This document shows positions 1 to 7,481 of a stretch of DNA of 10,297 bases, in pieces. Source of the stretch: Bacteroidales bacterium (lineage in GTDB: Bacteria; Bacteroidota; Bacteroidia; Bacteroidales; B39-G9). The number at the start of each line of letters is the position of its first letter. Position 1 is the stretch's first letter. Position numbers and translations under genes: made by a program. The DNA lies in assembly GCA_023145555.1 (NCBI GenBank), contig JAGLDO010000139.1, forward strand, positions 1 through 10,297, given 5' to 3'. The notes under the pieces were generated by a model. That model was not told the DNA's origin. It saw nothing but the letters and a program-made list of their open reading frames with translations, and ran no database searches.

Positions 1-3
1 AAT

Positions 4-19
4 TGTTCCACGTGGAACA
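4..19. other. parS: parS chromosome-partitioning site (ParB-binding palindrome)
   Basis: The sequence TGTTCCACGTGGAACA is a perfect 16-bp inverted repeat. It differs from the widely known bacterial parS consensus TGTTTCACGTGAAACA only at the two symmetric positions flanking the CACGTG core, a variant that I recall from several phyla. ParB (Spo0J) binds such sites and spreads from them, loading condensin and working with ParA in origin segregation. Here it starts right after the mnmG (gidA) stop codon, so it lies outside the coding sequence. mnmG/gidA is often origin-proximal in bacteria, which fits. No second full match is seen in the window, and the parA and parB genes are not in view. Confidence 0.85.
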
Positions 20-1894
20 TTATCTCCCCATGGCAACGAGAAGCACATTTATGTCGGAAGGAGAGATGCCGCTAATTCGCAAAGCCTGACCAATTGTTTT
101 TGGTTTAATTTTATTTAACTTTTGTCTTGCTTCTGTTGAGATTGATAAAAATTTGCCGTAATCTAATTCGGTATTTAATTTAACACCCTCTAATCTTTTA
201 AGTTTGTCGGCTATTTGTTGTTCTCTCTGAATATAGCCTGAGTATTTCATTGCTATTTCAGCGGCTTCAATAATATGCCTTTTGTTTTCGGAAATTTCAT
301 CGACTAACGATTTAAAATCGGGAACCACATCGTATATATCAAAAATATTGACTTGTGGTCTTAAAATTAAACTAACCAATTTCACCGATTGCTTTATTGG
401 TGACGTGTTTAATTCAACAAGCTTCTTATTAACCAGCTCGGGTTTTACGCTTTTGTTTTTAATAAACGAAATAACGTGCTCAAGATTTTCTTTTTTGTAA
501 AGGTAATTTTCGTATCTTATTTCTGATGCCAATCCTAAATTATGTGCTCTTTCTGTTAATCTCAAATCAGCATTATCTTGTCTTAACAGGATTCTATGTT
601 CGGCACGAGATGTAAACATTCTATATGGCTCATCTACTCCTTTTGTAACCAAATCATCAATAAGCACACCAATATATGCCTCGTCTCTGCTTAAAAGAAA
701 TTCATTTTTATTCAAAATCTTTAAGTGGGCATTTACTCCGGCCATCAATCCTTGTGCGGCTGCTTCTTCGTATCCTGTTGTTCCATTAATCTGACCTGCA
801 AAATATAAATTAGAAATTAGCTTTGTTTCAAGGGTATGATTAATTTGAGTTGGATCGAAATAATCATATTCTATTGCATACCCCGGTCTGAAAATTTTAG
901 CATTTTCGAGTCCTTTAATTTTATGAATTGCCGAAAGTTGAACATCCCATGGCAATGAAGAAGAAAAACCATTAATATAAAATTCTATGGTTTCTTTTCC
1001 TTCGGGCTCAAGAAAAAGTTGATGTTTATCTTTATCGGCAAAAGTAATTAGTTTTGTTTCAATGCTCGGGCAATATCTGGGTCCAACACTTTGAATGGTT
1101 CCATCGAACATAGGCGAATCGTCAAAGCCGATTTTCAATTTTTCGTGAACCTCCTGGTTTGTGTATGTAATAAAACAGCTTCTTTGCTTTTCAAGAATCG
1201 GTTCTGTGTGAAGAAAGGAAAAATTTTGTGGGAGCTCATCTCCTTTTTGTTCTTCCATCTTTGAAAAATCTATTGACCTTCCATCAATTCTTGCCGGTGT
1301 TCCTGTTTTCATTCTTCCTGCAATAAAACCAAGTTTTTTTAATTGCTCAGTCAAACCGTATGATGATGGTTCTGAAATTCTGCCACCTTTCACTTTCTTA
1401 TGCCCCACGTGCATTAAACCATTAAGAAACGTTCCGTTAGTTAATATAACTGACTTTGAATAAAACCGAAAACCCAATTCTGTAACGACTCCCTTTATCT
1501 CATTATTTTCAATAATTAATTCAGAAACAGTGTCCTGAAACAAGTCTAGATTCAAAATTCCCTCAAGAACTTTTCTCCATTCTTCGGAAAACTTCATTCT
1601 GTCGCATTGAGCACGAGGACTCCACATTGCCGGACCTTTTGAGCAATTAAGCATACGAAACTGAATCATAGATTTATCTGTAACAATTGCAGAATATCCT
1701 CCTAAAGCATCAATCTCTTTAACAATTTGTCCTTTAGCTATACCTCCCATGGCAGGATTGCATGACATTTGAGCAATCTTAGACATATCAATAGTTATTA
1801 ATAAAACTTTTGAACCAAGATTAGCAGCGGCAGCGGCGGCTTCGCAACCTGCATGGCCAGCTCCTACAACAATAATATCATAAAAAGGTAACAT
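20..1894 (-). CDS. mnmG: tRNA uridine-5-carboxymethylaminomethyl(34) synthesis enzyme MnmG (GidA)
   Basis: This is the FAD-dependent subunit of the MnmE-MnmG complex, which installs the (carboxymethyl)aminomethyl group at C5 of wobble uridine 34 in a set of tRNAs; it acts in the cytoplasm. Counting from the ATG at 1894 the protein is 624 residues, normal for the family. Visible signatures are the dinucleotide-binding GAGHAG loop (residues 11-16), CNPAMGGIAKGQ (45-56), GRMKTGTPARID (193-204), GPRYCPSIE (271-279, with the conserved Cys275), and later FAGQINGTTGYEEAAAQG and SRAEHRILLRQDNADLRL. The C-terminal helical MnmE/tRNA-contact domain is complete. The frame extends upstream to a TTG at 1930, but the family normally begins a few residues before the Rossmann strand and the extension runs into a hairpin/T-tract, so ATG 1894 is preferred. 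The gene is separated from ybeY by a spacer with terminator-like structures, so it probably has its own promoter, which I could not identify with confidence. Confidence 0.97.
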   Translation of the reverse strand: MLPFYDIIVVGAGHAGCEAAAAAANLGSKVLLITIDMSKIAQMSCNPAMGGIAKGQIVKEIDALGGYSAIVTDKSMIQFRMLNCSKGPAMWSPRAQCDRMKFSEEWRKVLEGILNLDLFQDTVSELIIENNEIKGVVTELGFRFYSKSVILTNGTFLNGLMHVGHKKVKGGRISEPSSYGLTEQLKKLGFIAGRMKTGTPARIDGRSIDFSKMEEQKGDELPQNFSFLHTEPILEKQRSCFITYTNQEVHEKLKIGFDDSPMFDGTIQSVGPRYCPSIETKLITFADKDKHQLFLEPEGKETIEFYINGFSSSLPWDVQLSAIHKIKGLENAKIFRPGYAIEYDYFDPTQINHTLETKLISNLYFAGQINGTTGYEEAAAQGLMAGVNAHLKILNKNEFLLSRDEAYIGVLIDDLVTKGVDEPYRMFTSRAEHRILLRQDNADLRLTERAHNLGLASEIRYENYLYKKENLEHVISFIKNKSVKPELVNKKLVELNTSPIKQSVKLVSLILRPQVNIFDIYDVVPDFKSLVDEISENKRHIIEAAEIAMKYSGYIQREQQIADKLKRLEGVKLNTELDYGKFLSISTEARQKLNKIKPKTIGQALRISGISPSDINVLLVAMGR

Positions 1895-1928
1895 ATACTT
1901 ATTAATTTTTACAAATTTTAAATTCTCC

Positions 1929-1945
1929 AAAAAGCCGCTAAGCGG
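1929..1945 (-). terminator. weak hairpin plus T-run (possible second terminator)
   Basis: On the minus strand CCGC-TTA-GCGG forms a 4-bp, all-GC stem, followed after one C by TTTTT. It lies 35 bp upstream of the mnmG ATG and downstream of the stronger hairpin at 1956-1985. The stem is short and the next base pair is a mismatch, so it may be chance. If mnmG is transcribed from further upstream, this element would sit in its leader. Confidence 0.2.
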
Positions 1946-1955
1946 TTAACTTTAC

Positions 1956-1985
1956 AAAAAAAACCGAAAGCTATGGCTTGCTTCG
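1956..1985 (-). terminator. intrinsic terminator-like hairpin after ybeY
   Basis: Read on the minus strand, CGAAGC pairs with GCTTTCG (one bulged T) around an 8-nt loop. One G and then eight consecutive Ts (1963-1956) follow. This is the classic shape of a Rho-independent terminator and lies about 115 bp past the ybeY stop, a sensible end for the long upstream operon. The stem is made from part of the GC-rich repeat-like element that starts upstream. An alternative shorter pairing, AAGC-CATA-GCTT, uses the same bases. Confidence 0.5.
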
Positions 1986-2029
1986 TTCCTCGCAATGACG
2001 TGCTTTTTCTACTTTTTGGAGTAGTCTCA
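1964..2029. repeat. GC-rich interspersed-repeat-like element in the ybeY-mnmG spacer
   Basis: The first 40 bases (1964-2003) are 55% GC by count, against a very AT-rich background. On the minus strand the element contains CGTCATTGCGAGGAACGAAG, which resembles short intergenic repeats of the 'GTCATTGCGAGGAACGAAGCAATC' kind that I recall from many bacterial genomes, including Bacteroidota. That resemblance is from memory and was not searched. Just before it on the same strand is a second small hairpin, CTACT-CCAAAA-AGTAG (2024-2009). No copy is seen elsewhere in the window, so its repetitive nature is inferred. The rest of the spacer (2030-2101) is plain AT-rich sequence in which I see nothing definite. 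Confidence 0.5.
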
Positions 2030-2101
2030 ATATTTATATAGTAATGAAATAATAGCTTTAAAATAATCTGATTAATAGAAACAAAATCAATTAATAATAA
2101 A

Positions 2102-2512
2102 TTAAAGGATATTCAAATATTGATTTTCTTTAGCAGTCATTTCCTTTTTTTCTTCATCCGATTTATCGTTATATCTTAAAAGATGAAGTACTCCATGAAC
2201 CATTACTCTGTTAAGCTCATTTTGAAAACTCGTTGAAAATAAAGAAGCATTTTCTCGAATTCTATCAGCACTTATATAAATATCTCCCGATATTATTTTC
2301 TCTTCACAATAATTAAAAGTAACAATATCGGTATAGTAATCATGGGATAAATACTTTTTATTAATTTCAATTAAATATTCATCACTACAAAAAACAATAT
2401 TTATATTGCCCGCATCATAATTTTCATTAATTATGACTTTTTTTAACCAATTCTTTGTTTCGGTTTTTTTTAACGGGAAGTTATTTGTTCTTTCAAAATA
2501 AAAACGTATCAC
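2102..2512 (-). CDS. ybeY: rRNA maturation RNase YbeY (GTG start)
   Basis: YbeY is a metal-dependent single-strand endoribonuclease needed for 16S rRNA 3'-end maturation and ribosome quality control. The 136-residue protein has the family signatures SHDYYTDIVTF (56-66), SGDIYIS (75-81) and the metal motif HGVLHL (106-111). The canonical motif is H-G-x-L-H-L-x-G-Y-D-H. Here His106 and His110 are kept, the third ligand position is Asp116, as I recall for many Bacteroidota YbeY, and the normally conserved Gly is Arg113. Translation most likely begins at GTG 2512: it gives the usual MI-F-F start and the next Met is within the metal motif. The gene follows the RsbW-like gene with a 6-bp gap and is last in the operon, upstream of a terminator-like hairpin. 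Confidence 0.93.
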   Translation of the reverse strand: MIRFYFERTNNFPLKKTETKNWLKKVIINENYDAGNINIVFCSDEYLIEINKKYLSHDYYTDIVTFNYCEEKIISGDIYISADRIRENASLFSTSFQNELNRVMVHGVLHLLRYNDKSDEEKKEMTAKENQYLNIL

Positions 2513-2518
2513 AACAAA

Positions 2519-2914
2519 CTAAATTTTAAATCGCATAATAATTTCACAATTGTCTTTATTGTACACAAGCTCATCTGTTAAGTGAGACATTAGAAAAACG
2601 CCTCGTCCGTTTGGTTTCTCAACATTTCGTGGTCTTGTTGGGTCTGGTATATTATCAAAGTCAAATCCTTCTCCTTCATCAGAGATACTAAATTCAATAA
2701 ATTCATCTGTTAATGAATAAGAAACTTTAACCTGTTTTTCGGGGTTTAATTTATTCCCATGCAGAATAGAATTCGTTACTGCTTCTAATAAAGCTACCAA
2801 AATATTTCCATATACAACTGCTTCCAAAGAATATTCTTCATAAATTTGATCTACCAAGCTTTCTATTTTTGAAATATTCTCAATTTTAGATGAAATATAT
2901 ATGGTTTTACTCAT
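2519..2914 (-). CDS. RsbW-like GHKL ATP-binding protein (HATPase_c_2, anti-sigma-kinase type)
   Basis: This 131-residue protein is one Bergerat-fold (GHKL) ATPase domain and nothing else. The N-box is EAVTNSILHGN (44-54, with Glu44 and Asn48), the G1 box is DEGEGF (79-84) and the G2 box is GRGVFLM (103-109). All ATP-binding elements look intact. Single-domain proteins of this kind include RsbW and SpoIIAB, serine kinases that bind sigma factors and phosphorylate STAS-domain antagonists. No STAS, PP2C phosphatase or sigma-factor gene is in view, so the target is unknown. The start codon overlaps the end of the DUF4175 gene by 8 bp (ATGAGTAA), which suggests translational coupling, and ybeY follows 6 bp later. 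I recall a similar small ATP-binding gene beside ybeY in other Bacteroidota. Its family is clear; its cellular role is inference. Confidence 0.88.
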   Translation of the reverse strand: MSKTIYISSKIENISKIESLVDQIYEEYSLEAVVYGNILVALLEAVTNSILHGNKLNPEKQVKVSYSLTDEFIEFSISDEGEGFDFDNIPDPTRPRNVEKPNGRGVFLMSHLTDELVYNKDNCEIIMRFKI

Positions 2915-5900
2915 TTACAATGGTTTTTAACTCTTTTAAATAATTTTTATACCTTTTTTTATAATAAGAATTTAATTTTAAATTTTTCAATTGTAAAATT
3001 TCGTTAAAGTTAATATTTTCTCTTTTATACTCAAATAAATTCTTTGGGTTACTTATTTTATAAGTTTTTATTTGCTGAGATTCTCTTTTTTTATCAATTT
3101 CCCTTTCATATTCAGCTTTCTCTGCCTTTAAAAGTCTTGTGATTATCATATTTTGTCGCTTTAAAGTCTCGGGATTAATATTTTTATTAATTATGTCGTT
3201 AATATTTTTTTGTAGCCCCTTATTAATCTCTTGCAATGTCTGCTTCATTTCTCGTGTTGCATTGCTTGATAATTCATTTATCATTTGTTGAAAGATTTCT
3301 TGCTGAGCCAACATTTTTGACAATCTCTTATTTAAGGCATTTTGATCCGGTTTTCCTTTTCCACTTTTTAGTTGCTTAATCATACTTTGGAGTTGCGACT
3401 TTAAAGATTGTTGTCCTTTTCTCATTTGAGAAAGCGATGGCATTCCTTGTCCCGGTTTTTTACACGACTTATTTCCGGTTTTGGAACCATTCTTTTGCAT
3501 TTTCTTTAATGAATTTAACGCTTCTGAAAGGAATAAGGTGAGATTATTTGCCGAGGTTATTATAAATTGTTGTGATGTTTGTGCTTTTCCCTTTTTTCTT
3601 TCTTCCAATTCACCTATTACTTTGTCTAAATTTGAATTAATTTTATAAACATCTTTATCTATTAATGAAGACAACTGCATCGTTCGTTTAGAGATGGCAT
3701 ATAAGGAATCGTTTATTATAACAAAATTTTCTTTTAATTTGTTTTGTGAATTAACAATTAATGAATATTTAGGGTTGTTCGTTTTGCAAATTTTTAATTG
3801 TTGAACTAAATCTTCCTGATCAAACGAAAAGGTTAGTAGGTTAAATAGTATTTGTCTCAATTGTTGAATATCCACAGTGTTTTGTTGCTGCATATTTTGC
3901 ATCATCATATCTTGCATTAACTGTGATAGGTTGTTTAGTTGTTTCGAGTTTTCTGACTGACTGTTAGAAGCTTTTCTATTCTGATTCTTCTCTAATTTTT
4001 CTTTTCCCGATTGAAATTGCTTTTTTATCTCTTCGAATTGTTTATTAAAATTGTCAAGATTAAATTTATTTTCTAATTCTGAATTTTCCTTTTTAATTTC
4101 TTGATATTTCTTTTGTACTTGATTTAACTTTTCTTGTTGTGAGCTTTGTTCTTCAAGCAATTGTTTATTGCTCTTTGATTTTTGCTTTGTTTCTTTAGAC
4201 AATTGCTTTTGCTCTTCTGCTAATTTTTTAATTTCATTAATCGCATTATCTACTTTTTGTTCAATTTGATATTTTTTTAAAAGCGCCAGATTTCTGTCTA
4301 ACCTCTTCTCTAAATCTTCAAAAGACAAGTTCATTTTTTTTGAGAGTTGATTAATTTTATTTTTATCAAACTTTTTTTGAAGCTCTTTCAGCTGCTTCAT
4401 TAAATCTTTTAATTCATCATTTAAGAGATTTTTTAACAACTCATCTATTTTTTTTTGTTTTTCTAATATCTCCTTATTCTTTTTATCGAAAGATTTAATA
4501 AAATTATTCTTATCAATATTTTTCTTATTAATACTTTTAAGAATATTCTCTAACTCTTTTTGCTTGTCTGTTATATTTTTTAAAAATTTCTTTTTTTCCC
4601 AGCTGGTAAGGTTTGAATTAATATTTTGTTTTTGAAACTCTTTTATATCTTGGCTTAATTCATGAGCCATCATAATTCCTTTTTGAAGCTTTTCTTCAAT
4701 TTCATCATTTACTTTGTTTTCCAATGTATGTAAGCTGTCTTTGCTTGGTTTTGAAAATTGAAACGTTTTGCTCTTTGTTGATTTATAGCCTGCAATTTTA
4801 TCGTTATCAGTAATAACAAAATAATAATTAATTTGGCTTGCGTCTTTAAAAAGATTTTTAAAATCGGCAGCAAAATAAAATTCCTGATTATTTAAATTAT
4901 AATTAATCGGGATATTAACTTTGAAAACAGAATCAACATTTGGTGACAGTTTATATTGAAATTGTAAATTTGTAAATCCATAATCATCATTAATCATTCC
5001 TTTAAAATAATGTAAATTCATATCAACAGAATCGATTAATGAAACAAATTCAATATTTGGATACATATCAGGAATAACATCAATTGAATATTTTAAAATA
5101 TTTTTTTTATATAAATTTTCATTTTTTAATGAAATTGAATAATTAGCAGATTTATAAAATCGCTTTGTGAAAGAAAAATTATTTTGATTTTTCTTTGCAA
5201 CAAATTTTATTGAGTCGTCGAAAAAGAGAAATAACGAATCTGTATTAACAGAATTAAAAGAAAATTTAACTTTTGTGCCTTTAGGAATTGAAAAATCACC
5301 TACATTATATAATGTCTTTTCATTTATTGCAGTATAAGGAGGGAAAACTAAAGCAATATTAAAGTCAAGGATAACAGGAATGGGCAATACAGACAATTCG
5401 AACAATTCTGTAGAAAATGCCTCGTTAGAAATTTTGAAGCGAATTGTGTTGTTTACATTTTGAAATTCGTAAGAAAAAATGTTATTTCCTTTTGTTTTCA
5501 TTAAATATTCATTTCCTCTAAATGAAACGAAAAGATTTTTTGGAATATCCTTTCCTGACAATTTTACCTTCAACACAAAATCTGATCCTTTATGAACTTG
5601 TAAATTTTTATTTAAAATTAAAAAATCAAATGGTAATGGTTTTGTATAATTTGTTTTATAGTTAATAATTCTTGTTGCACCTTGATTAATTACTGATGGA
5701 AAAAAAAAGTAAAACAAAAAAAATGTTAGAACTACAGAAGTTAATATTTTAGCATATAAGAATTTTCTTTTTACATTAACAGCAAAGGTAAAATTATATG
5801 GTTTCAGATTTTTTATTCTTTGTTCGATAGTTGCAGCCAATAGCTGATTAGAAAATAAAGGATTGTTGGTTTCTTCTTGCGCTAATTCTAAACTATTAAT

Positions 5901-6230
5901 TAAACTGTCGTTTATGCTTGGAAAATGCTTGTTAATAATTGAGATTGCTTGTTTATATGAAATTTTCCTTTTAATATTAAAAAGGCTTAGTGTTGGCAGG
6001 AGTATAAAAGAAATAAGTGTGTAAATAAAAAGGAAAATAAAAACTGAAAAAATTACAGTTCTTGAGGCTTTTGAAAAATATATAAAATACTCAGAAATTG
6101 TAGCCAGTAAAAAAACACTAATTAAAATAATTAATGAAATGAAGAGCCCTTGAAGTATTGAGTTTTTGTAATACTTCTTAATAAAATCATCTAATTTATT
6201 ATATAAAATATTTGCACTTATTTTATTCAT
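2907..6230 (-). CDS. DUF4175-family membrane protein with large periplasmic beta and coiled-coil region
   Basis: This is a 1107-residue protein of the size and plan of the Bacteroidota DUF4175 family; its function is unknown. Three hydrophobic segments (about 26-50, 58-81 and 158-179) lie near the N-terminus. Basic residues before segment 1, after segment 2 (KRK) and before segment 3 (KRK) predict those parts are cytoplasmic, placing about 930 residues in the periplasm. Residues about 195-490 look beta-rich, Ig-like. From about 495 on the protein is Lys/Glu/Gln-rich heptad-like coiled coil, broken by a Met/Gln-rich stretch (QDMMMQNMQQQ), the segment LTFSFDQEDLVQQLK and a Gly/Lys/Pro linker. 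There is no Walker A motif, so it is not an SMC/Rad50-type ATPase. It begins 4 bp after the EnvC-like gene and its 3' end overlaps the GHKL gene. The context suggests envelope or cell-wall work, but this is inference. Confidence 0.85.
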   Translation of the reverse strand: MNKISANILYNKLDDFIKKYYKNSILQGLFISLIILISVFLLATISEYFIYFSKASRTVIFSVFIFLFIYTLISFILLPTLSLFNIKRKISYKQAISIINKHFPSINDSLINSLELAQEETNNPLFSNQLLAATIEQRIKNLKPYNFTFAVNVKRKFLYAKILTSVVLTFFLFYFFFPSVINQGATRIINYKTNYTKPLPFDFLILNKNLQVHKGSDFVLKVKLSGKDIPKNLFVSFRGNEYLMKTKGNNIFSYEFQNVNNTIRFKISNEAFSTELFELSVLPIPVILDFNIALVFPPYTAINEKTLYNVGDFSIPKGTKVKFSFNSVNTDSLFLFFDDSIKFVAKKNQNNFSFTKRFYKSANYSISLKNENLYKKNILKYSIDVIPDMYPNIEFVSLIDSVDMNLHYFKGMINDDYGFTNLQFQYKLSPNVDSVFKVNIPINYNLNNQEFYFAADFKNLFKDASQINYYFVITDNDKIAGYKSTKSKTFQFSKPSKDSLHTLENKVNDEIEEKLQKGIMMAHELSQDIKEFQKQNINSNLTSWEKKKFLKNITDKQKELENILKSINKKNIDKNNFIKSFDKKNKEILEKQKKIDELLKNLLNDELKDLMKQLKELQKKFDKNKINQLSKKMNLSFEDLEKRLDRNLALLKKYQIEQKVDNAINEIKKLAEEQKQLSKETKQKSKSNKQLLEEQSSQQEKLNQVQKKYQEIKKENSELENKFNLDNFNKQFEEIKKQFQSGKEKLEKNQNRKASNSQSENSKQLNNLSQLMQDMMMQNMQQQNTVDIQQLRQILFNLLTFSFDQEDLVQQLKICKTNNPKYSLIVNSQNKLKENFVIINDSLYAISKRTMQLSSLIDKDVYKINSNLDKVIGELEERKKGKAQTSQQFIITSANNLTLFLSEALNSLKKMQKNGSKTGNKSCKKPGQGMPSLSQMRKGQQSLKSQLQSMIKQLKSGKGKPDQNALNKRLSKMLAQQEIFQQMINELSSNATREMKQTLQEINKGLQKNINDIINKNINPETLKRQNMIITRLLKAEKAEYEREIDKKRESQQIKTYKISNPKNLFEYKRENINFNEILQLKNLKLNSYYKKRYKNYLKELKTIVNE

Positions 6231-6234
6231 AAAT

Positions 6235-7464
6235 CTATTTATGAGCTAACCAAAGAATTGGATTTAACTTTTTGTTTTCTTTCCAAATCTGGAATTTAAC
6301 TACCGTTTTATTATCGTTGTCAGCATCGGTAAAAGCGACACCAATAGCTTGTTTAGCCTTTAATTTATCTCCTGCTTTTACTATTACGTCTCGTAGATTT
6401 GAATAAACCGTTAAATAATTCCCGTGTCTAACTATAACTGTTATATTTGCTCCCTTAATTGAAAAAACTCTTGATACTTCACCTTCAAATATTGACCGAA
6501 TAACAGAGCCGGAGGTTGTTGTGATATCAATACCATTATTTCTTATAACAATTCCTTTCAAAAAAGGGTGTGGGTGCTCGCCGAAATACGATGTAACAAT
6601 TCCCCTTTGTGTTGGCCATGGCAGATGTTGCTTATTTTTGTAAAACTCCTTTGAAACGAATCTATCTTCAGGAGTTAACATGAAAATTTTTCCTGTTCCT
6701 TTTCCTTTCTTCCTTGCCATTTCTGTTGCTTTTCTGGCTTCTTCTGCAATTATTGTTTCTATTCTTCTTTGTAAATTGTTAGCTGCTATTTGTTGTTTTC
6801 TAAGTCTGTTAATTAATTTAGATTTTTTTGTTTTAAGATTATCTAAGATTTTTGCTTGTTGTTGTTTTTCTGTTAATAAACTCGAATTCTCATTTTTCTT
6901 TTCGTAAACTAATTCCAATTTTTCTGCTTTAATTATTTCTAAGCTGTCTAGCTTCTGAACTAATCTTAACCTTGTATTAACTATTAAATCTGCTTGTCTC
7001 TTTCTGTACTGAGAATATTGTTGAAAATATTTCAATCTTTTGTACGCCTGGTTAAAATCCTCAGAGGCGAATATAAACACAAGTTTATCGTAATAACTCC
7101 TATTTTTGTAGGCGTAATATATCATCTTGGCATACTCCTGTTTAAGCTGCTTTAAATTGCTTCTAAGTAGAATAATCTTTTTTTGGTCTTTATGAATAAT
7201 TGTATCTAATAAATTAACTTCTTGTTCAATATTATTGATTAATTGATTTCTATTAGATATTTTATTTTGAAGAATTAAGACTTTGTGAGAAGAATACTTT
7301 GTGCTTTTTTTTGTTTGTTTTAATAATTGGTTCGTATATTTAATTTTTTTTTCAAAAGTTTTCTTTTGTTTCTCAAGCTCATTTCTCGTTTGCTCATAAG
7401 AATTCAGCGCAAACAATATGGCGAAAAAAAGAGTAAGTAATATTTTAAATTTGTACTTGTTCAA
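6235..7464 (-). CDS. EnvC-like murein hydrolase activator (coiled coil plus degenerate LytM/M23 domain)
   Basis: The 409-residue protein has a signal peptide (about 1-23, basic start then a hydrophobic run), a long coiled-coil region (about 25-250) and a C-terminal LytM/peptidase M23 domain (about 282-405; PTQRGIVTSYFGEHPHP, then GEV and NPILWL). This is the EnvC plan. In E. coli EnvC the dead LytM domain activates septal amidases. Here the catalytic signature is also lost. The HxGxD motif reads NNGID (Asn309 for His, Asp313 kept), the YxHL His is Asn356, and the HxH metal pair is Val388/Lys390. So the protein is very probably a non-enzymatic activator or scaffold in the periplasm, even if automatic annotation calls it a metallopeptidase. 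The start is TTG 7464: it gives a full signal peptide and the next Met is residue 114. It sits 17 bp after the DUF4292 gene and 4 bp before the DUF4175 gene. Confidence 0.9.
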   Translation of the reverse strand: MNKYKFKILLTLFFAILFALNSYEQTRNELEKQKKTFEKKIKYTNQLLKQTKKSTKYSSHKVLILQNKISNRNQLINNIEQEVNLLDTIIHKDQKKIILLRSNLKQLKQEYAKMIYYAYKNRSYYDKLVFIFASEDFNQAYKRLKYFQQYSQYRKRQADLIVNTRLRLVQKLDSLEIIKAEKLELVYEKKNENSSLLTEKQQQAKILDNLKTKKSKLINRLRKQQIAANNLQRRIETIIAEEARKATEMARKKGKGTGKIFMLTPEDRFVSKEFYKNKQHLPWPTQRGIVTSYFGEHPHPFLKGIVIRNNGIDITTTSGSVIRSIFEGEVSRVFSIKGANITVIVRHGNYLTVYSNLRDVIVKAGDKLKAKQAIGVAFTDADNDNKTVVKFQIWKENKKLNPILWLAHK

Positions 7465-7481
7465 GAAAAAAAATTTTAAAT

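Noticed and set aside
282..500. 72-codon plus-strand open frame
   Set aside because: It lies wholly antisense to conserved mnmG coding sequence and its translation shows no domain or plausible start context.
1404..1413. Second CACGTG core (1406-1411) inside mnmG as a possible extra parS site
   Set aside because: The flanks do not match the parS half-sites (C-C on the left, CATT on the right), and it encodes the conserved VGHKK segment of MnmG.
1895..1930. MnmG extension of 12 residues from TTG 1930
   Set aside because: The family starts a few residues before the FAD-binding strand, ATG 1894 fits, and the extension overlaps a hairpin/T-run.
1895..2101. A specific promoter for mnmG
   Set aside because: No TTTG / TAnnTTTG pair with proper spacing was found; partial matches such as TAAAATTTG near 1910 are expected by chance in such AT-rich sequence.
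2519..2914. GHKL protein as part of a phage-defence or two-component system
   Set aside because: It has no histidine-kinase dimerisation domain, receiver or effector domain, and its neighbours are conserved housekeeping and envelope genes.
3100..4750. Long coiled-coil region as a possible SMC/Rad50-type ATPase or defence protein
   Set aside because: There is no Walker A or ABC signature, and the N-terminal membrane segments and overall plan match DUF4175 instead.
6680..6907. 75-codon plus-strand open frame with hydrophobic translation
   Set aside because: It is antisense to the Lys/Glu-rich coiled coil of the EnvC-like gene, and the complement of Lys and Glu codons (Phe, Leu, Ser) gives false membrane-like peptides.
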